Assembly: GCA_003565155.1 (NCBI GenBank) | Contig: PXDB01000004.1 | Span: 1-40,269 of the forward strand | Origin: Nitriliruptoraceae bacterium | Lineage (GTDB): Bacteria; Actinomycetota; Nitriliruptoria; Nitriliruptorales; Nitriliruptoraceae | Direction: 5' to 3' | Length of the DNA stretch: 40,269 bases | Shown here: positions 1 through 7,468 of the stretch, piece after piece | Layout of the letters: each line of letters begins with the position of its first letter | How positions within the stretch are numbered: the first letter of the stretch is position 1 | The notes under the pieces: model-generated | The model's input: only the letters and a program-made list of their open reading frames with translations | Told to the model about the DNA's origin: nothing | The model's database searches: none | Translations under genes and position numbers: made by a program

Positions 1-689
1 CCGGCTTGTTTGGCAACGGCGTCCTTGCGCCCCTGGAGGTCCTCGGTCCGGTCATCGATCAAGGCACGCAAGCGGGCGTCGACATCGGTACCACCGACCT
101 CGTGGGCGATCAGCAGCGTCTCGCACACGGCGTCCGCCGTCGGATCAGCGAGGTTGGCCTTCAGCACCTTCAGTGCGCGGTCCAGATCGGTGGAGATCAG
201 CCACTCACGATGGGCTGCGGCGAAGGCCGGTCGCATCTCCTCGGGTCCTCGGGCACCGACCGAGAGCAGCGCCTGCGGGATGGAGCGCCCCAGGGTGATC
301 GCCTGCATCCGGATCTCCTCGATCATCCGGGGCCACGCCTCACGCGCTGCGGCACGGCGGGCCCGGCGGCGGCTCCGCGCGCTGGCGATGGGGATCGCGG
401 CCGCCGCGATCCCGACCACCAGCGCGGCCGGGATCCCGCCGTAGACGGCGTAGCCGAAGGCCGCGGCGATGCTGAACAGGACCACTTCGACCGCCAACAG
501 CTCCACCGGGCGGATGCTGTCCAGACCCGCCTGCACCAGGAACTCCCGCACGGAGGTGCGCTGTCGCCGCTGCGTGATCCCTGGTGAGATGCCGACCCCA
601 CGCCACCCGAACACGACCGCGGTGTAGAGGAGGAACACCCCGTACCCCGCGAGAAGAGCGAGCAGGAACCCGACCACCGCGGCGTTCAC
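1..689 (-). CDS. tadB: Tad pilus inner-membrane platform protein TadB (type II secretion F family), partial
   Basis: Inner-membrane platform protein that works with the TadA ATPase to assemble Flp pili; only the first 229 codons are present, and the 3' end lies outside the window. I translated it directly from the minus strand, where the frame is open to the edge. It begins with a hydrophobic segment (AAVVGFLLALLAGYGVFLLY), has a second hydrophobic stretch around residues 60-95 (ALVVGIAAAAIPIASARSR), then the soluble helical F-domain part with an ITLGRSIPQAL motif and a VGGTDVDARLRAL segment typical of TadB. I chose the GTG at 689 because it overlaps the tadA stop by 4 bp (GTGA); an in-frame GTG at 698 is an alternative. 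Its position directly after the ATPase fits TadB rather than TadC, which would be expected next. Confidence 0.85.
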   Translation of the reverse strand, partial: MNAAVVGFLLALLAGYGVFLLYTAVVFGWRGVGISPGITQRRQRTSVREFLVQAGLDSIRPVELLAVEVVLFSIAAAFGYAVYGGIPAALVVGIAAAAIPIASARSRRRARRAAAREAWPRMIEEIRMQAITLGRSIPQALLSVGARGPEEMRPAFAAAHREWLISTDLDRALKVLKANLADPTADAVCETLLIAHEVGGTDVDARLRALIDDRTEDLQGRKDAVAKQA

Positions 690-2008
690 GCCGACCACCC
701 CGCTGCCGGCCCGGCGGGTCCTGCGAGCGTGTCGTCGAGCAGCTCCCGTACATCACCGCCGATGGCCGCGAGCGCGGGTGCGCAACGCACCGGCAGATTG
801 CCGGTCCAGGCGAGAGGTGCCGACGGTGTCGGCCGGACGAACAGCTCGGTCACGGTGAAGGCCGTCGCGCCGGCGGCGGTCTGCTGCTCTTCCACCGCCA
901 CCACCTCGGTGACCTGTGGCACGCCGTTCACGCGCTCGCTGTGCACGACGAGGTCGATCGCCTCGGTGACCAGGGAGTTGAGTGCGGTCATCGGCAGCTC
1001 CGAGCGGGTGTCCGCCAGCTGGCAGATGAACCGCAGGCGGGAGAGGGCCTGGCGGCAGGAGCCGGCGTGGATGGTCGTGAACCCCTTGACGCCGGAGGAC
1101 AGGGTGAGCAGCAGCGGGAGTGCTTCGCGGTCACGGACCTCCCCCACGATCGCGACGTCGGGGGCCATCCGCAGGAACCCGGACACCAGCCGCCGCAGGT
1201 CGATCTCCGGCCGGTCCGGTCTGGCCGCGCGGGTCTGCATGGACGCGACGTTCGGCAGGGGAACGTCGACCTCGAACACCTCCTCGGCGGTGACCACCCG
1301 CAGGCCGGGATCCAACTCGGCCGTGCAGCAGGACAGCAGCGTGGTCTTGCCCGACCCTGGCGGTCCCGCGAACACCGTCGAGAGCCGCGCCCGCGATGCC
1401 GCACGCAGGAAGGCGCCGACCTGGGCGGTCATCATCCCGCGCTCGACCAACTGGTCCAGCGAGCGGAACGCCACCCCGGTGAACTTGCGGATGTTGACCA
1501 GCAGGTGGGACCCACGACCCACGTCGCGGTGCACGATGTGGAGCCGGGCACCGGAGTCCAGTTGCGCGTCCTGGAGGCCCTCCGAGGCGTCCAGCTTGCG
1601 GTGGGAGGTGGAGGCATCGTCCAACAGCTTGGTGAGCGTGCGGATGACGTGGTCATCGTCGTGGAAGGCCTCGTCGTGGTAGCCAGAGTCGCCGCGGTGC
1701 CGCTTCACGAAGATCTGATCAGGAGCGTTGATCATGATCTCCCAGACATCGTCATCCGCCAGCAACGGTTCCAGGGGCCCGTACCCCGTCAGGTTGCGGG
1801 CGGCCTTCTCGACCACCCTGACCGGGTCCGGCAGGTCGAAGTCCCGCAGGCCGTGCTTGAAGTCGAGGCTCCACCTCCTGACCTCCTCCTCGAGGAGTTG
1901 CCGCAGTCGGCTCGCAGTACCGGCCCCGTCGAGGTCGAGGACCTCCTCCTTCGCGCGCTGCAGCACCCGCTGCTCGATCTCGACCAACGGCGATCGGAAG
2001 CCGGTCAC
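686..2008 (-). CDS. tadA: Tad pilus assembly ATPase TadA/CpaF
   Basis: Cytoplasmic secretion ATPase (type II/IV secretion E family, CpaF branch) that powers Flp pilus assembly; 440 aa, normal for the family. An N-terminal helical region (1-95) precedes the NTPase core, which begins around GYGPLEPLL. Walker A is GPPGSGKTT near residue 217; a Walker B region with an acidic Glu is seen in DVAIVGEVRDREALPLL, and the conserved His segment in GFTTIHAGS. The long C-terminal tail after VVHSERVNG is lineage-variable. It starts 4 bp inside the end of tadZ (stop at 2005, start at 2008) and overlaps tadB at its other end, so the genes are translationally coupled. Family assignment is secure; the actual pilin genes are not in view. 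Confidence 0.95.
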   Translation of the reverse strand: MTGFRSPLVEIEQRVLQRAKEEVLDLDGAGTASRLRQLLEEEVRRWSLDFKHGLRDFDLPDPVRVVEKAARNLTGYGPLEPLLADDDVWEIMINAPDQIFVKRHRGDSGYHDEAFHDDDHVIRTLTKLLDDASTSHRKLDASEGLQDAQLDSGARLHIVHRDVGRGSHLLVNIRKFTGVAFRSLDQLVERGMMTAQVGAFLRAASRARLSTVFAGPPGSGKTTLLSCCTAELDPGLRVVTAEEVFEVDVPLPNVASMQTRAARPDRPEIDLRRLVSGFLRMAPDVAIVGEVRDREALPLLLTLSSGVKGFTTIHAGSCRQALSRLRFICQLADTRSELPMTALNSLVTEAIDLVVHSERVNGVPQVTEVVAVEEQQTAAGATAFTVTELFVRPTPSAPLAWTGNLPVRCAPALAAIGGDVRELLDDTLAGPAGPAAGWSA

Positions 2009-3357
2009 AGCTGCTCCTCCCCGGGGTCGGCGTCGTCGGTGAAGGCAGCCAGGCTGCCGGGAGCGACGGGTGTAGGCACCGCACCGGCGTCGGGGACCGT
2101 GCGTCGCTCCGGCAGCCGCTCCTCCAGGGCCGAGACCCCGCGTGCGAGGCTGCGACCGAGACCGGCTGGCAGCGCGACACCGTCCCGCAGTGCCTGGTCG
2201 ACCGCACGCTCCGGGAGCTGGACCGGGTTGGCCAGGCGTGACGCGGCGATGGCACCGAGGACGCCCTCAGCCAGGCTCGCTACCGCGGCGGTCACCTCCG
2301 CACGACGCCGTGGAGAGCGCGGCGCGCGGTTCACGACCGGCAGAAGGCGCTCCACCGGAACGCCGAAGCCGACGAGATCATCGATGGTGCGCACCAGCGC
2401 GTGCAGGCCCTTCATGGAGGGCTCACCCACCACCAGCGCCAACTCGGCGCGCGAGAAGGTCGCACGAGCCAGCAGGTTGCGGTCCTCGACGTCGCGGGAG
2501 CCGGTCTCCTCCTCGCCCTCGATGTCCGGGTCGACGTCGACGACCAGCACCTCGGCGATGGACTGCAGCGAGTCCAGTGCCGCCTCGACCGCCCGTGGTC
2601 GCAGGCTGACCCAGTGCCGGGCCCGGCGCAGGCCGAGCAGCAGCCGGTAGCCGCGCTCGGGCACCTCGAAGGTCTGGTCCCAGACGAGTTCCCTGGACGG
2701 TGTCGCCGAGCGGTGCGCCTCGACCAGTTCCTGGACGCTCGGAACCAACGTGCGCGCGTCGTGCAGCAGCGCCTGGTCGGCTACCCGGCACAGGTCCGCG
2801 AGCAGCACGGTGGGTGTCGGCGTGGCGGCACCGTGCCTGCCATCGGGCTGTCCCTCACCAGCCGCCAGCGCCTGCGCCAGCGCGATGGCGACCGTCGAGG
2901 CACCTGTGCCACCTGCCCCACAGACCGCCAGGACCCGACCCTCACGCAGGGGCTCGGTCACCGGTGCTTCGGCACGGTCATCGGTCGCACTCCCGATGGG
3001 CCGCGCCGTCGCCTGGAGCACCTCCACCAGCTCATCCCGGGAGAAGGGGTCGGCCAGCACGGCGGCGGCACCGAGGGAGCACCAGTCCCGGCGGGCTGCC
3101 CCGTCCACGACCAGGACGCTCACCCCGGCCGTCGTCGCCTCCTCGATCAGGTCACGGTCCAGACCGGGAAGCTGGCCGTCGATCAGGACCGCCGAGAACG
3201 CACGCCCGGAGCGCAGCCGCGCCCGCAACTCCGCGACCGACACGCAGCGAAGGAACTCCGCCGGCAGCATCGCCGCGGTAGCCCACTGCCCGACGATCCT
3301 GAACCACTCCGCACGCGCCGGCGCGAGACCGAGGAGCACGAAGCGCTCACGCATCAC
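2005..3357 (-). CDS. cpaE: Tad pilus localisation ATPase TadZ/CpaE (MinD/ParA-like)
   Basis: A 450-aa protein with two parts. Residues 1-125 resemble a degenerate receiver domain (RFVLLGLAPARAEWF at the start, AVLIDGQLPGLD at the position of a phosphorylation-site loop). Residues 145-400 are a MinD/ParA-type ATPase with a deviant P loop, CGAGGTGASTVA. TadZ/CpaE proteins place the Tad machine at its cellular site. The Walker A lysine pattern is weak: the loop reads GGTGAST where ParA-type P loops have KGGxGKT/S, and such degeneracy is common in CpaE. The start ATG ATG at 3357 overlaps the cpaB stop by 4 bp (ATGA). It lies between cpaB and tadA, the standard actinobacterial Tad order. Confidence in family is high; ATP hydrolysis is not certain. 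Confidence 0.88.
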   Translation of the reverse strand: MMRERFVLLGLAPARAEWFRIVGQWATAAMLPAEFLRCVSVAELRARLRSGRAFSAVLIDGQLPGLDRDLIEEATTAGVSVLVVDGAARRDWCSLGAAAVLADPFSRDELVEVLQATARPIGSATDDRAEAPVTEPLREGRVLAVCGAGGTGASTVAIALAQALAAGEGQPDGRHGAATPTPTVLLADLCRVADQALLHDARTLVPSVQELVEAHRSATPSRELVWDQTFEVPERGYRLLLGLRRARHWVSLRPRAVEAALDSLQSIAEVLVVDVDPDIEGEEETGSRDVEDRNLLARATFSRAELALVVGEPSMKGLHALVRTIDDLVGFGVPVERLLPVVNRAPRSPRRRAEVTAAVASLAEGVLGAIAASRLANPVQLPERAVDQALRDGVALPAGLGRSLARGVSALEERLPERRTVPDAGAVPTPVAPGSLAAFTDDADPGEEQL

Positions 3358-4184
3358 TGGTCCGATCCCGCACTCGCCGGCAGCGGTCCTGCCGGTTCCG
3401 GCCGGGGGCCCTGTTCCCGCGGTTCCGCCCGGTAGGCACCCGGCGCAGCTTCGGTGCCCTCCTCACCGCCCCGCGAACGGACCACGAACACGTTCGCGGT
3501 GTTGACCGCGTGGCCGAGGGCCTGCACGTCACCCGGCGCGGTGATCGCGACGGTGAGGGTGATCTCCGCACCCGACCCGATGGCACCGCCGTCCGGCGCC
3601 GTCACACGGAGCACGGGCACGGAACGCGCCACGAACGCGGTGTAGGCGGTCTCGCCGCTGCCGAAGGTGCCGAGGACATCGATCCGCTCACCGGGCTGGA
3701 GCGAACCGCCGACCGCCGCGGTCCGCGGCAGGGCGAAGGACAGGACGTGGGCTCCCTCGATGCCGCCGTCAGCGACCACCTGGGACGCCAGCAGCAGGTC
3801 ACCGCGCTGCAGCGGCGCGACGACCGTACGCCCCACCAGCGCCTCGACCTCGTCGGCGGGCACGAGACCCTGGGTCGCCTCCCCCTCCTGCAACTCCACC
3901 TCGACGGTGCCGAACCGTGCAGCGACCTCGTCCATCGAGGACAGCTGGGTACCCGGATCCACCACCTCCGTGGCGATGACGACCTCACGGGTCGGGACCG
4001 TGACCGCATCGAGGTAGGCGACGAAGGTCGCCACGATCGCCGCGGCGACCAGCAGCGCACCCACGACGGCACGTCCACCGGGCAGGCTGCGGGCACGTGT
4101 GATGCGCCGCACGCCGGGGGCCGGCCCCGCCGCACCGCGCGCGGAACCCGCTGCAGCGTCCGAAGATGTCGACACCTCGACCAC
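3354..4184 (-). CDS. cpaB: Tad pilus SAF-domain protein CpaB/RcpC
   Basis: First gene of the Tad operon, 276 aa. An N-terminal cytoplasmic tail rich in Ala, Arg and Gly (1-35) is followed by one membrane helix (GRAVVGALLVAAAIVATFVAYL, about 37-58) and then an extracytoplasmic SAF domain (about 65-130, starting EVVIATEVVDPGTQL and ending around RTVVAPLQRGDLLLASQV). A CpaB-type C-terminal domain follows (SLQPGERIDVLGTF). CpaB/RcpC proteins stabilise the outer part of the pilus machine. The C terminus is a Pro/Glu/Gly-rich tail. The start is GTG at 4184, with a run of G about 5 bases upstream as ribosome binding site. The 203 bp up to the divergent HTH gene should contain the operon promoter, which I could not identify by eye. 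Confidence 0.88.
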   Translation of the reverse strand: MVEVSTSSDAAAGSARGAAGPAPGVRRITRARSLPGGRAVVGALLVAAAIVATFVAYLDAVTVPTREVVIATEVVDPGTQLSSMDEVAARFGTVEVELQEGEATQGLVPADEVEALVGRTVVAPLQRGDLLLASQVVADGGIEGAHVLSFALPRTAAVGGSLQPGERIDVLGTFGSGETAYTAFVARSVPVLRVTAPDGGAIGSGAEITLTVAITAPGDVQALGHAVNTANVFVVRSRGGEEGTEAAPGAYRAEPREQGPRPEPAGPLPASAGSDQ

Positions 4185-4335
4185 GTGTTCCCCCCGTGCC
4201 CGTGCCCCCAGGTCCGTGACCGCGTCCCGGGGGCAACGCTAGCCAGCGTCGCCGAAGGCGGGAAGCCCGCTGGTGCGCGCCGCCGCGTCGCGGGACGCAC
4301 CGAGCACACCGACGGCCTTCTGACGCCGCACCTCG

Positions 4336-4364
4336 GTGACAACCGAAGCATGCCAGAGTATAGT
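4336..4364 (+). promoter_or_regulatory. Near-consensus sigma-70-type promoter of the BldC-like gene
   Basis: GTGACA (4336-4341) and TATAGT (4359-4364) are separated by exactly 17 bp. Each hexamer matches the TTGACA/TATAAT consensus at five of six positions. The predicted transcription start is near 4371, leaving a leader of about 17 nt that carries AAGGGG five bases before the ATG at 4388. Such a good promoter stands out in this G+C-rich window. Confidence 0.75.
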
Positions 4365-4387
4365 GGAGGAAATCCGAAGGGGTCGAT

Positions 4388-4624
4388 ATGGGTCGTGAAA
4401 CAACAGAGTGGATGAGTACACGCGAGGCTGCGGGGGAGCTCGGCATCACGACGCGCACCCTGTACCGGCTCATCGACAGCGGTCAGCTCCCGGCGTACAA
4501 GTTCGGCCGCGTGATCCGGCTGAAGGCCGACGAGGTGGACGCCTTCGTCGAGCGCTCCCGGATCGCGCCAGGCGATCTCGAGCACCTCTACGCCGACAGC
4601 GGCAGCGACGAGGAGGAGCCCTGA
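4388..4624 (+). CDS. BldC-like / excisionase-family helix-turn-helix protein
   Basis: Small DNA-binding protein of 78 aa. Residues 9-55 form a MerR-like winged helix: MSTREAAGELGITTRTLYRLIDSG, then the wing LPAYKFGRVIRLKADEVDAFVE. This is the arrangement of actinobacterial BldC and of phage excisionases annotated as 'excisionase family'. The acidic C-terminal tail (SGSDEEEP) is not part of the fold. The start at 4388 is supported by AAGGGG at 4377-4382 and the promoter just upstream; ATG at 4412 would remove only the first eight residues. It is transcribed away from the Tad operon and converges on the next gene. No integrase or phage gene is nearby, so a chromosomal BldC-type regulator is more likely than an excisionase. 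Target genes cannot be told from sequence; the flanking Tad and LysM genes are candidates. Confidence 0.85.
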   Translation: MGRETTEWMSTREAAGELGITTRTLYRLIDSGQLPAYKFGRVIRLKADEVDAFVERSRIAPGDLEHLYADSGSDEEEP

Positions 4625-4660
4625 GCGAGAGCCCCTCAGCGCACCGCCGGCGCTGGCGGC

Positions 4661-5218
4661 TCACCGGTCCAGGATGACCTCGGTGACGGCTGTCAGCGGC
4701 AGATAGATCGTGCCCTGCTCGGCACCCTCGAGCCGCAGCGTCAGGACATCCTCCCCCACGCCGATCAGCGCTCCGGAGAGGGGCTCCTCCCAGCCGTCTC
4801 CGGCGAGGGCGACGCGGTCGCGTTCCTCGACGAGTTCGGCCAGGACCGCTATCAGGTGCCGCCCGGCGATCCGGTCACGGTCCCCGGTGGCCACGTGGGT
4901 CGGCGATCCCGGCTCCTGGCGCAGGGCGTGGATCGCATCGAGGCGGACCAGCACCAGTTGCCCGCCGGCAGCGCGCACACCGACATGGTCGGCCCCGAGC
5001 GCCACCAGGCACCCGCGGCGTGTGGACCCGCCGGCCAGACGCAGCCCCACGAGGGGTTGTCGTTCCGCGAGGTCACGCAGGGTCCCCCGCCACGTCGCCA
5101 CCTCGCTGGCGCGCTCGAGACGGTCACGCCGCTCCGCACGCGCGGCGATCTCCGCCTCCTGCCGCGCGCGATCGCCGAGGGCGAGGTAGGGGTCCTGCGC
5201 CGCGGGCCCGTCGGCCAT
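4661..5218 (-). CDS. Conserved actinobacterial protein of unknown function, possible double beta-barrel
   Basis: A 185-aa protein that I do not recognise as a named family. The N-terminal 55 residues are charged and likely helical (RQEAEIAARAERRDRLERASEVATWRGTL). Two similar beta-rich segments follow: one around GLRLAGGSTRRGCLVALGADHVGVRAAGGQLVLVRLDAI and another around WEEPLSGALIGVGEDVLTLRLE followed by IYLPLTAVTEVIL (descriptions abbreviated). Both show the pattern of a small Sm/SH3-like barrel, which is inference from hydrophobic periodicity only. No signal peptide or membrane helix. The start at ATG 5218 is preferred over an upstream in-frame ATG at 5317 because AGGAGG lies nine bases before it and the upstream extension looks like non-coding composition. 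It lies just downstream of the LysM gene in the same direction, 16 bp apart, so the two are probably cotranscribed. Confidence 0.7.
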   Translation of the reverse strand: MADGPAAQDPYLALGDRARQEAEIAARAERRDRLERASEVATWRGTLRDLAERQPLVGLRLAGGSTRRGCLVALGADHVGVRAAGGQLVLVRLDAIHALRQEPGSPTHVATGDRDRIAGRHLIAVLAELVEERDRVALAGDGWEEPLSGALIGVGEDVLTLRLEGAEQGTIYLPLTAVTEVILDR

Positions 5219-5234
5219 GGTCGACGACCTCCTG

Positions 5235-6251
5235 TCAGGCGTCCGGTACCGACGGTAGGTGCAGCCGCTGGCCGGGCAGGATGAGATCAGGGTCGTCGGG
5301 GTCGGGCAACTCCGCACGGTTCCGCTCGATCAGGGCCTCCCAGTAGGGGATGATCTCCGCGTCCGACGGCGCCTGTCCCAGCGAACGCCGCAACCGCTGC
5401 TCCGCGATCCGCCACAACGAGTCACCGTTGACGACGACGTACTCCTCCGCACCCTGGGGTGGGTCCACCGTGCCCGTGTCCGTCGCTGCCTCCGACTCCG
5501 TGACCACGGCCGACACGTGCGGACCCTCCACCTCCGACGCGTGCGGACCCTCCACCTCCGACACGTGCGGACCCTCCGCGTCCGAGCGCGCCCCAGGGAC
5601 GCCCGGGACCTCCGCCTGCTGCTCCAGCAGCGGCCCTACCGGTTCCGGCAACCAGGCGGGCGATGTCCTCCCATCAGCGGCGTGGTTGCTGCTGGCGAAG
5701 GGCATCGGGATCGGCAGGTCCGCGAGCGGGACCTCCGTACGGCGCGCACCGTGGCGCTCCGGCGCACGGTCGACCTCGGTCCGCTCGACCGCTGCGTCCG
5801 GTTCCTCGATCGGCGTGGTCGGCGGTCGGGGCTGTGGACCGTCGGGTGTGACCGCAGCCCCGCCCTGCCCGACGACACCGCCGCTGGAGCCCGCAGCGCC
5901 CACCACCATCGACGCCGCCAAGGTCACGCCGAGCCCCTGCTGCAGCAGTCGGCGGACCCACGGGACGGTGAGGGCATCGGCGGCGCGCAGCAGTCGAGCG
6001 GCCCGCAGCAGCCGCGCCACCAGGCCGATCGTGGTGACACCGACGAGGTACCAGCACAGCCCGAGCACGAGCAGGCGCACGGCCGCGACGGTGGCGACCA
6101 CCGCGCCCCGCGCATCGATCCAGGTACCCCACTGCGCCGGGTCCAGCGGCGGCGACGACAGCGTGCCGGCGCCCATGCGGTGGAACAGCACGGTGCCGGT
6201 CACCAGCCCGATGCACCACGCGAACAGCAACCAGGACCGTCGCTCCACCAC
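5235..6251 (-). CDS. Membrane protein with C-terminal LysM domain
   Basis: About 338 aa. The N-terminal third has hydrophobic stretches likely to span the membrane (SWLLFAWCIGLVTGTVLF; VVATVAAVRLLVLGLCWYLV continuing to IGLVARLL; LGVTLAASMVVGAAG). A Pro/Glu-rich spacer follows, containing a threefold octapeptide repeat (GPHVSEVE, GPHASEVE, GPHVSAVV). The last 65 residues are a LysM domain (YVVVNGDSLWRIAEQRL to LPGQRLHLP), with a stretched middle. LysM binds peptidoglycan, so the protein probably links membrane and wall. Start: AGGAGG directly abuts ATG 6257, which is too close, while GTG at 6251 has a 6-base spacing, so I chose 6251. In several actinobacteria LysM membrane proteins lie beside Tad or BldC-like genes, but their role is not defined. 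Confidence 0.78.
   Translation of the reverse strand: MVERRSWLLFAWCIGLVTGTVLFHRMGAGTLSSPPLDPAQWGTWIDARGAVVATVAAVRLLVLGLCWYLVGVTTIGLVARLLRAARLLRAADALTVPWVRRLLQQGLGVTLAASMVVGAAGSSGGVVGQGGAAVTPDGPQPRPPTTPIEEPDAAVERTEVDRAPERHGARRTEVPLADLPIPMPFASSNHAADGRTSPAWLPEPVGPLLEQQAEVPGVPGARSDAEGPHVSEVEGPHASEVEGPHVSAVVTESEAATDTGTVDPPQGAEEYVVVNGDSLWRIAEQRLRRSLGQAPSDAEIIPYWEALIERNRAELPDPDDPDLILPGQRLHLPSVPDA
5512..5583 (-). repeat. In-frame 24-bp tandem repeat, three copies, in the LysM protein spacer
   Basis: Copies at 5512-5535, 5536-5559 and 5560-5583 differ by only a few bases. They encode the octapeptide pattern GPHxSEVE on the minus strand. Because 24 is divisible by three, copy-number change would lengthen or shorten the spacer between the membrane part and the LysM domain without a frameshift. 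Confidence 0.9.
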
Positions 6252-6257
6252 GAGCAT

Positions 6258-6320
6258 CCTCCTACAACGTGAATTCATCAGATAACATGATATCACTCGA
6301 AGGGGCTGGCGGCGCAGGAA
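6258..6320. promoter_or_regulatory. AT-rich divergent promoter region between LysM and pseudokinase genes
   Basis: The roughly 40 bp from 6265 to 6300 are much richer in A+T than anything nearby and contain GAATTC and the palindrome TGATATCA (6288-6295). Two genes diverge from here, so promoters in both directions are expected. I could not assign -35/-10 pairs with confidence. Confidence 0.4.
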
Positions 6321-6332
6321 GGGGAGGACGTG

Positions 6333-7334
6333 ATGGGAGCGCACGGGATGGCGCGGTCGCGGGACGAGGTACCCGGCTACCGCCTCCGCGGGATGCTGTG
6401 GGAGGGCCAGGACCGGCGACTCCACCGTGCCGAGGCGTTGGGCAGCCCCGGACGCCCCCTCATGATCGAGATCCACGACACCGAGGTGGAGGAGGCCGCG
6501 CTCGCCCGACTGCAGCGCCAGACCGATGCGCTCCGCGCCCTCGAGCACCCCGGACTACTGCCCGTGCACGACCTCGTCACCCTGCCGACCGGGATCGCGC
6601 TGGTCATGCCGGCAGCCGTCGGCGGCTCGCTCGGCGACATCCTCGATGCCCCCGAGGACGTGCACCTCGCGGCGACGACGGTCACGTCCATCGCCACGGC
6701 GGCCCACGCCGCCGTCGCGGCGGCACACACCAGCGGCCTGCACCACGGTGCGCTCAGTGCTGAGCAGGTCCGCTTCGACAGCGGCGGGGCACCGGTGCTC
6801 CTCGGGTTCGGCACCGACGCCCTCCGCGCGGACGAGGAGGTGGGGGGTGATCTGCAGCGCAAGGACCGTGCCGACCTGGAGCGCCTGCTGGCCGCGTGCC
6901 GTCGCACGGTGGCGGGAGATGGCGCCGCCTCGGGTCACGCCTCCGCCGATGGCATGGATCGGGCAGCCTCGGGCGGCGGCAAGGGCAGCGGGCGCGCCGA
7001 GCAGGACGCCGGCGGGGGGAGCGCCAGGGGCGTCCCGTTCCGCACGCCCGGCGCTGGACGAGCGCGGGTCCCCGGCAACCGACGTCGCGTGCACGATGGG
7101 TACGCGCCCACACGTCAACGACGGGTGCGACCGTGGCTCCGGCGCCACCAGGCGGGCGGTGAACGACCCGGCGCGTTGCCGGCGCCGTCCGCCGACGCAC
7201 CGGCGACACCGTCGGGAACGAGCCAGGCGCCCCCGACGGCGGCAGGTCCGGTCCGCGCCTGGCTCGTGCTGGCTGCCGCAGCGGTGCTCGCCACCCCCGT
7301 GCTGCTGGTCACGCTCGCCGTCTCCAGCGGATGA
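6333..7334 (+). CDS. Pseudokinase-like membrane protein
   Basis: A 333-aa protein whose first 195 residues follow the layout of a serine/threonine kinase but lack its catalytic signatures. The beta-3 strand reads PLMIEIHD with no VAIK-type lysine; the catalytic loop is LHHGALSAEQVRFDS, where HRDLKPxN is expected; the metal loop is LLGFGTD, where DFG is expected. A low-complexity Gly/Ser/Arg-rich linker follows (200-300), then a C-terminal membrane helix (WLVLAAAAVLATPVLLVTLAV). It is therefore probably a membrane-tethered, catalytically dead kinase fold that binds a partner or nucleotide. The start at ATG 6333 has GGGGAGG five bases upstream; GTG 6330 is adjacent. It diverges from the LysM gene, and the pair may share regulation. 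The fold call is inferred from motif order rather than strong identity. Confidence 0.65.
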   Translation: MGAHGMARSRDEVPGYRLRGMLWEGQDRRLHRAEALGSPGRPLMIEIHDTEVEEAALARLQRQTDALRALEHPGLLPVHDLVTLPTGIALVMPAAVGGSLGDILDAPEDVHLAATTVTSIATAAHAAVAAAHTSGLHHGALSAEQVRFDSGGAPVLLGFGTDALRADEEVGGDLQRKDRADLERLLAACRRTVAGDGAASGHASADGMDRAASGGGKGSGRAEQDAGGGSARGVPFRTPGAGRARVPGNRRRVHDGYAPTRQRRVRPWLRRHQAGGERPGALPAPSADAPATPSGTSQAPPTAAGPVRAWLVLAAAAVLATPVLLVTLAVSSG

Positions 7335-7468
7335 GCCAACCCCTGCCGCAACCGACCTGTGGGGTGGCGCACGGGACGACCAGCGGCCAGGATGGGGGGG
7401 ACAGCGCCAGCCCGGTGCTGCCGCTGGGCAGCACGGCGGAGCGCGCGAACGCATGAGGGGCCGACCGC

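Noticed and set aside
584..3505. Long plus-strand open frames opposite the Tad operon
   Set aside because: They mirror well-identified Tad genes codon for codon in G+C-rich DNA and translate to Arg/Pro/Gly-rich sequence with no motifs.
4388..4624. Phage or integrative-element excisionase
   Set aside because: No integrase, attachment-site repeat or other phage gene lies nearby; the sequence fits a chromosomal BldC-type regulator equally well.
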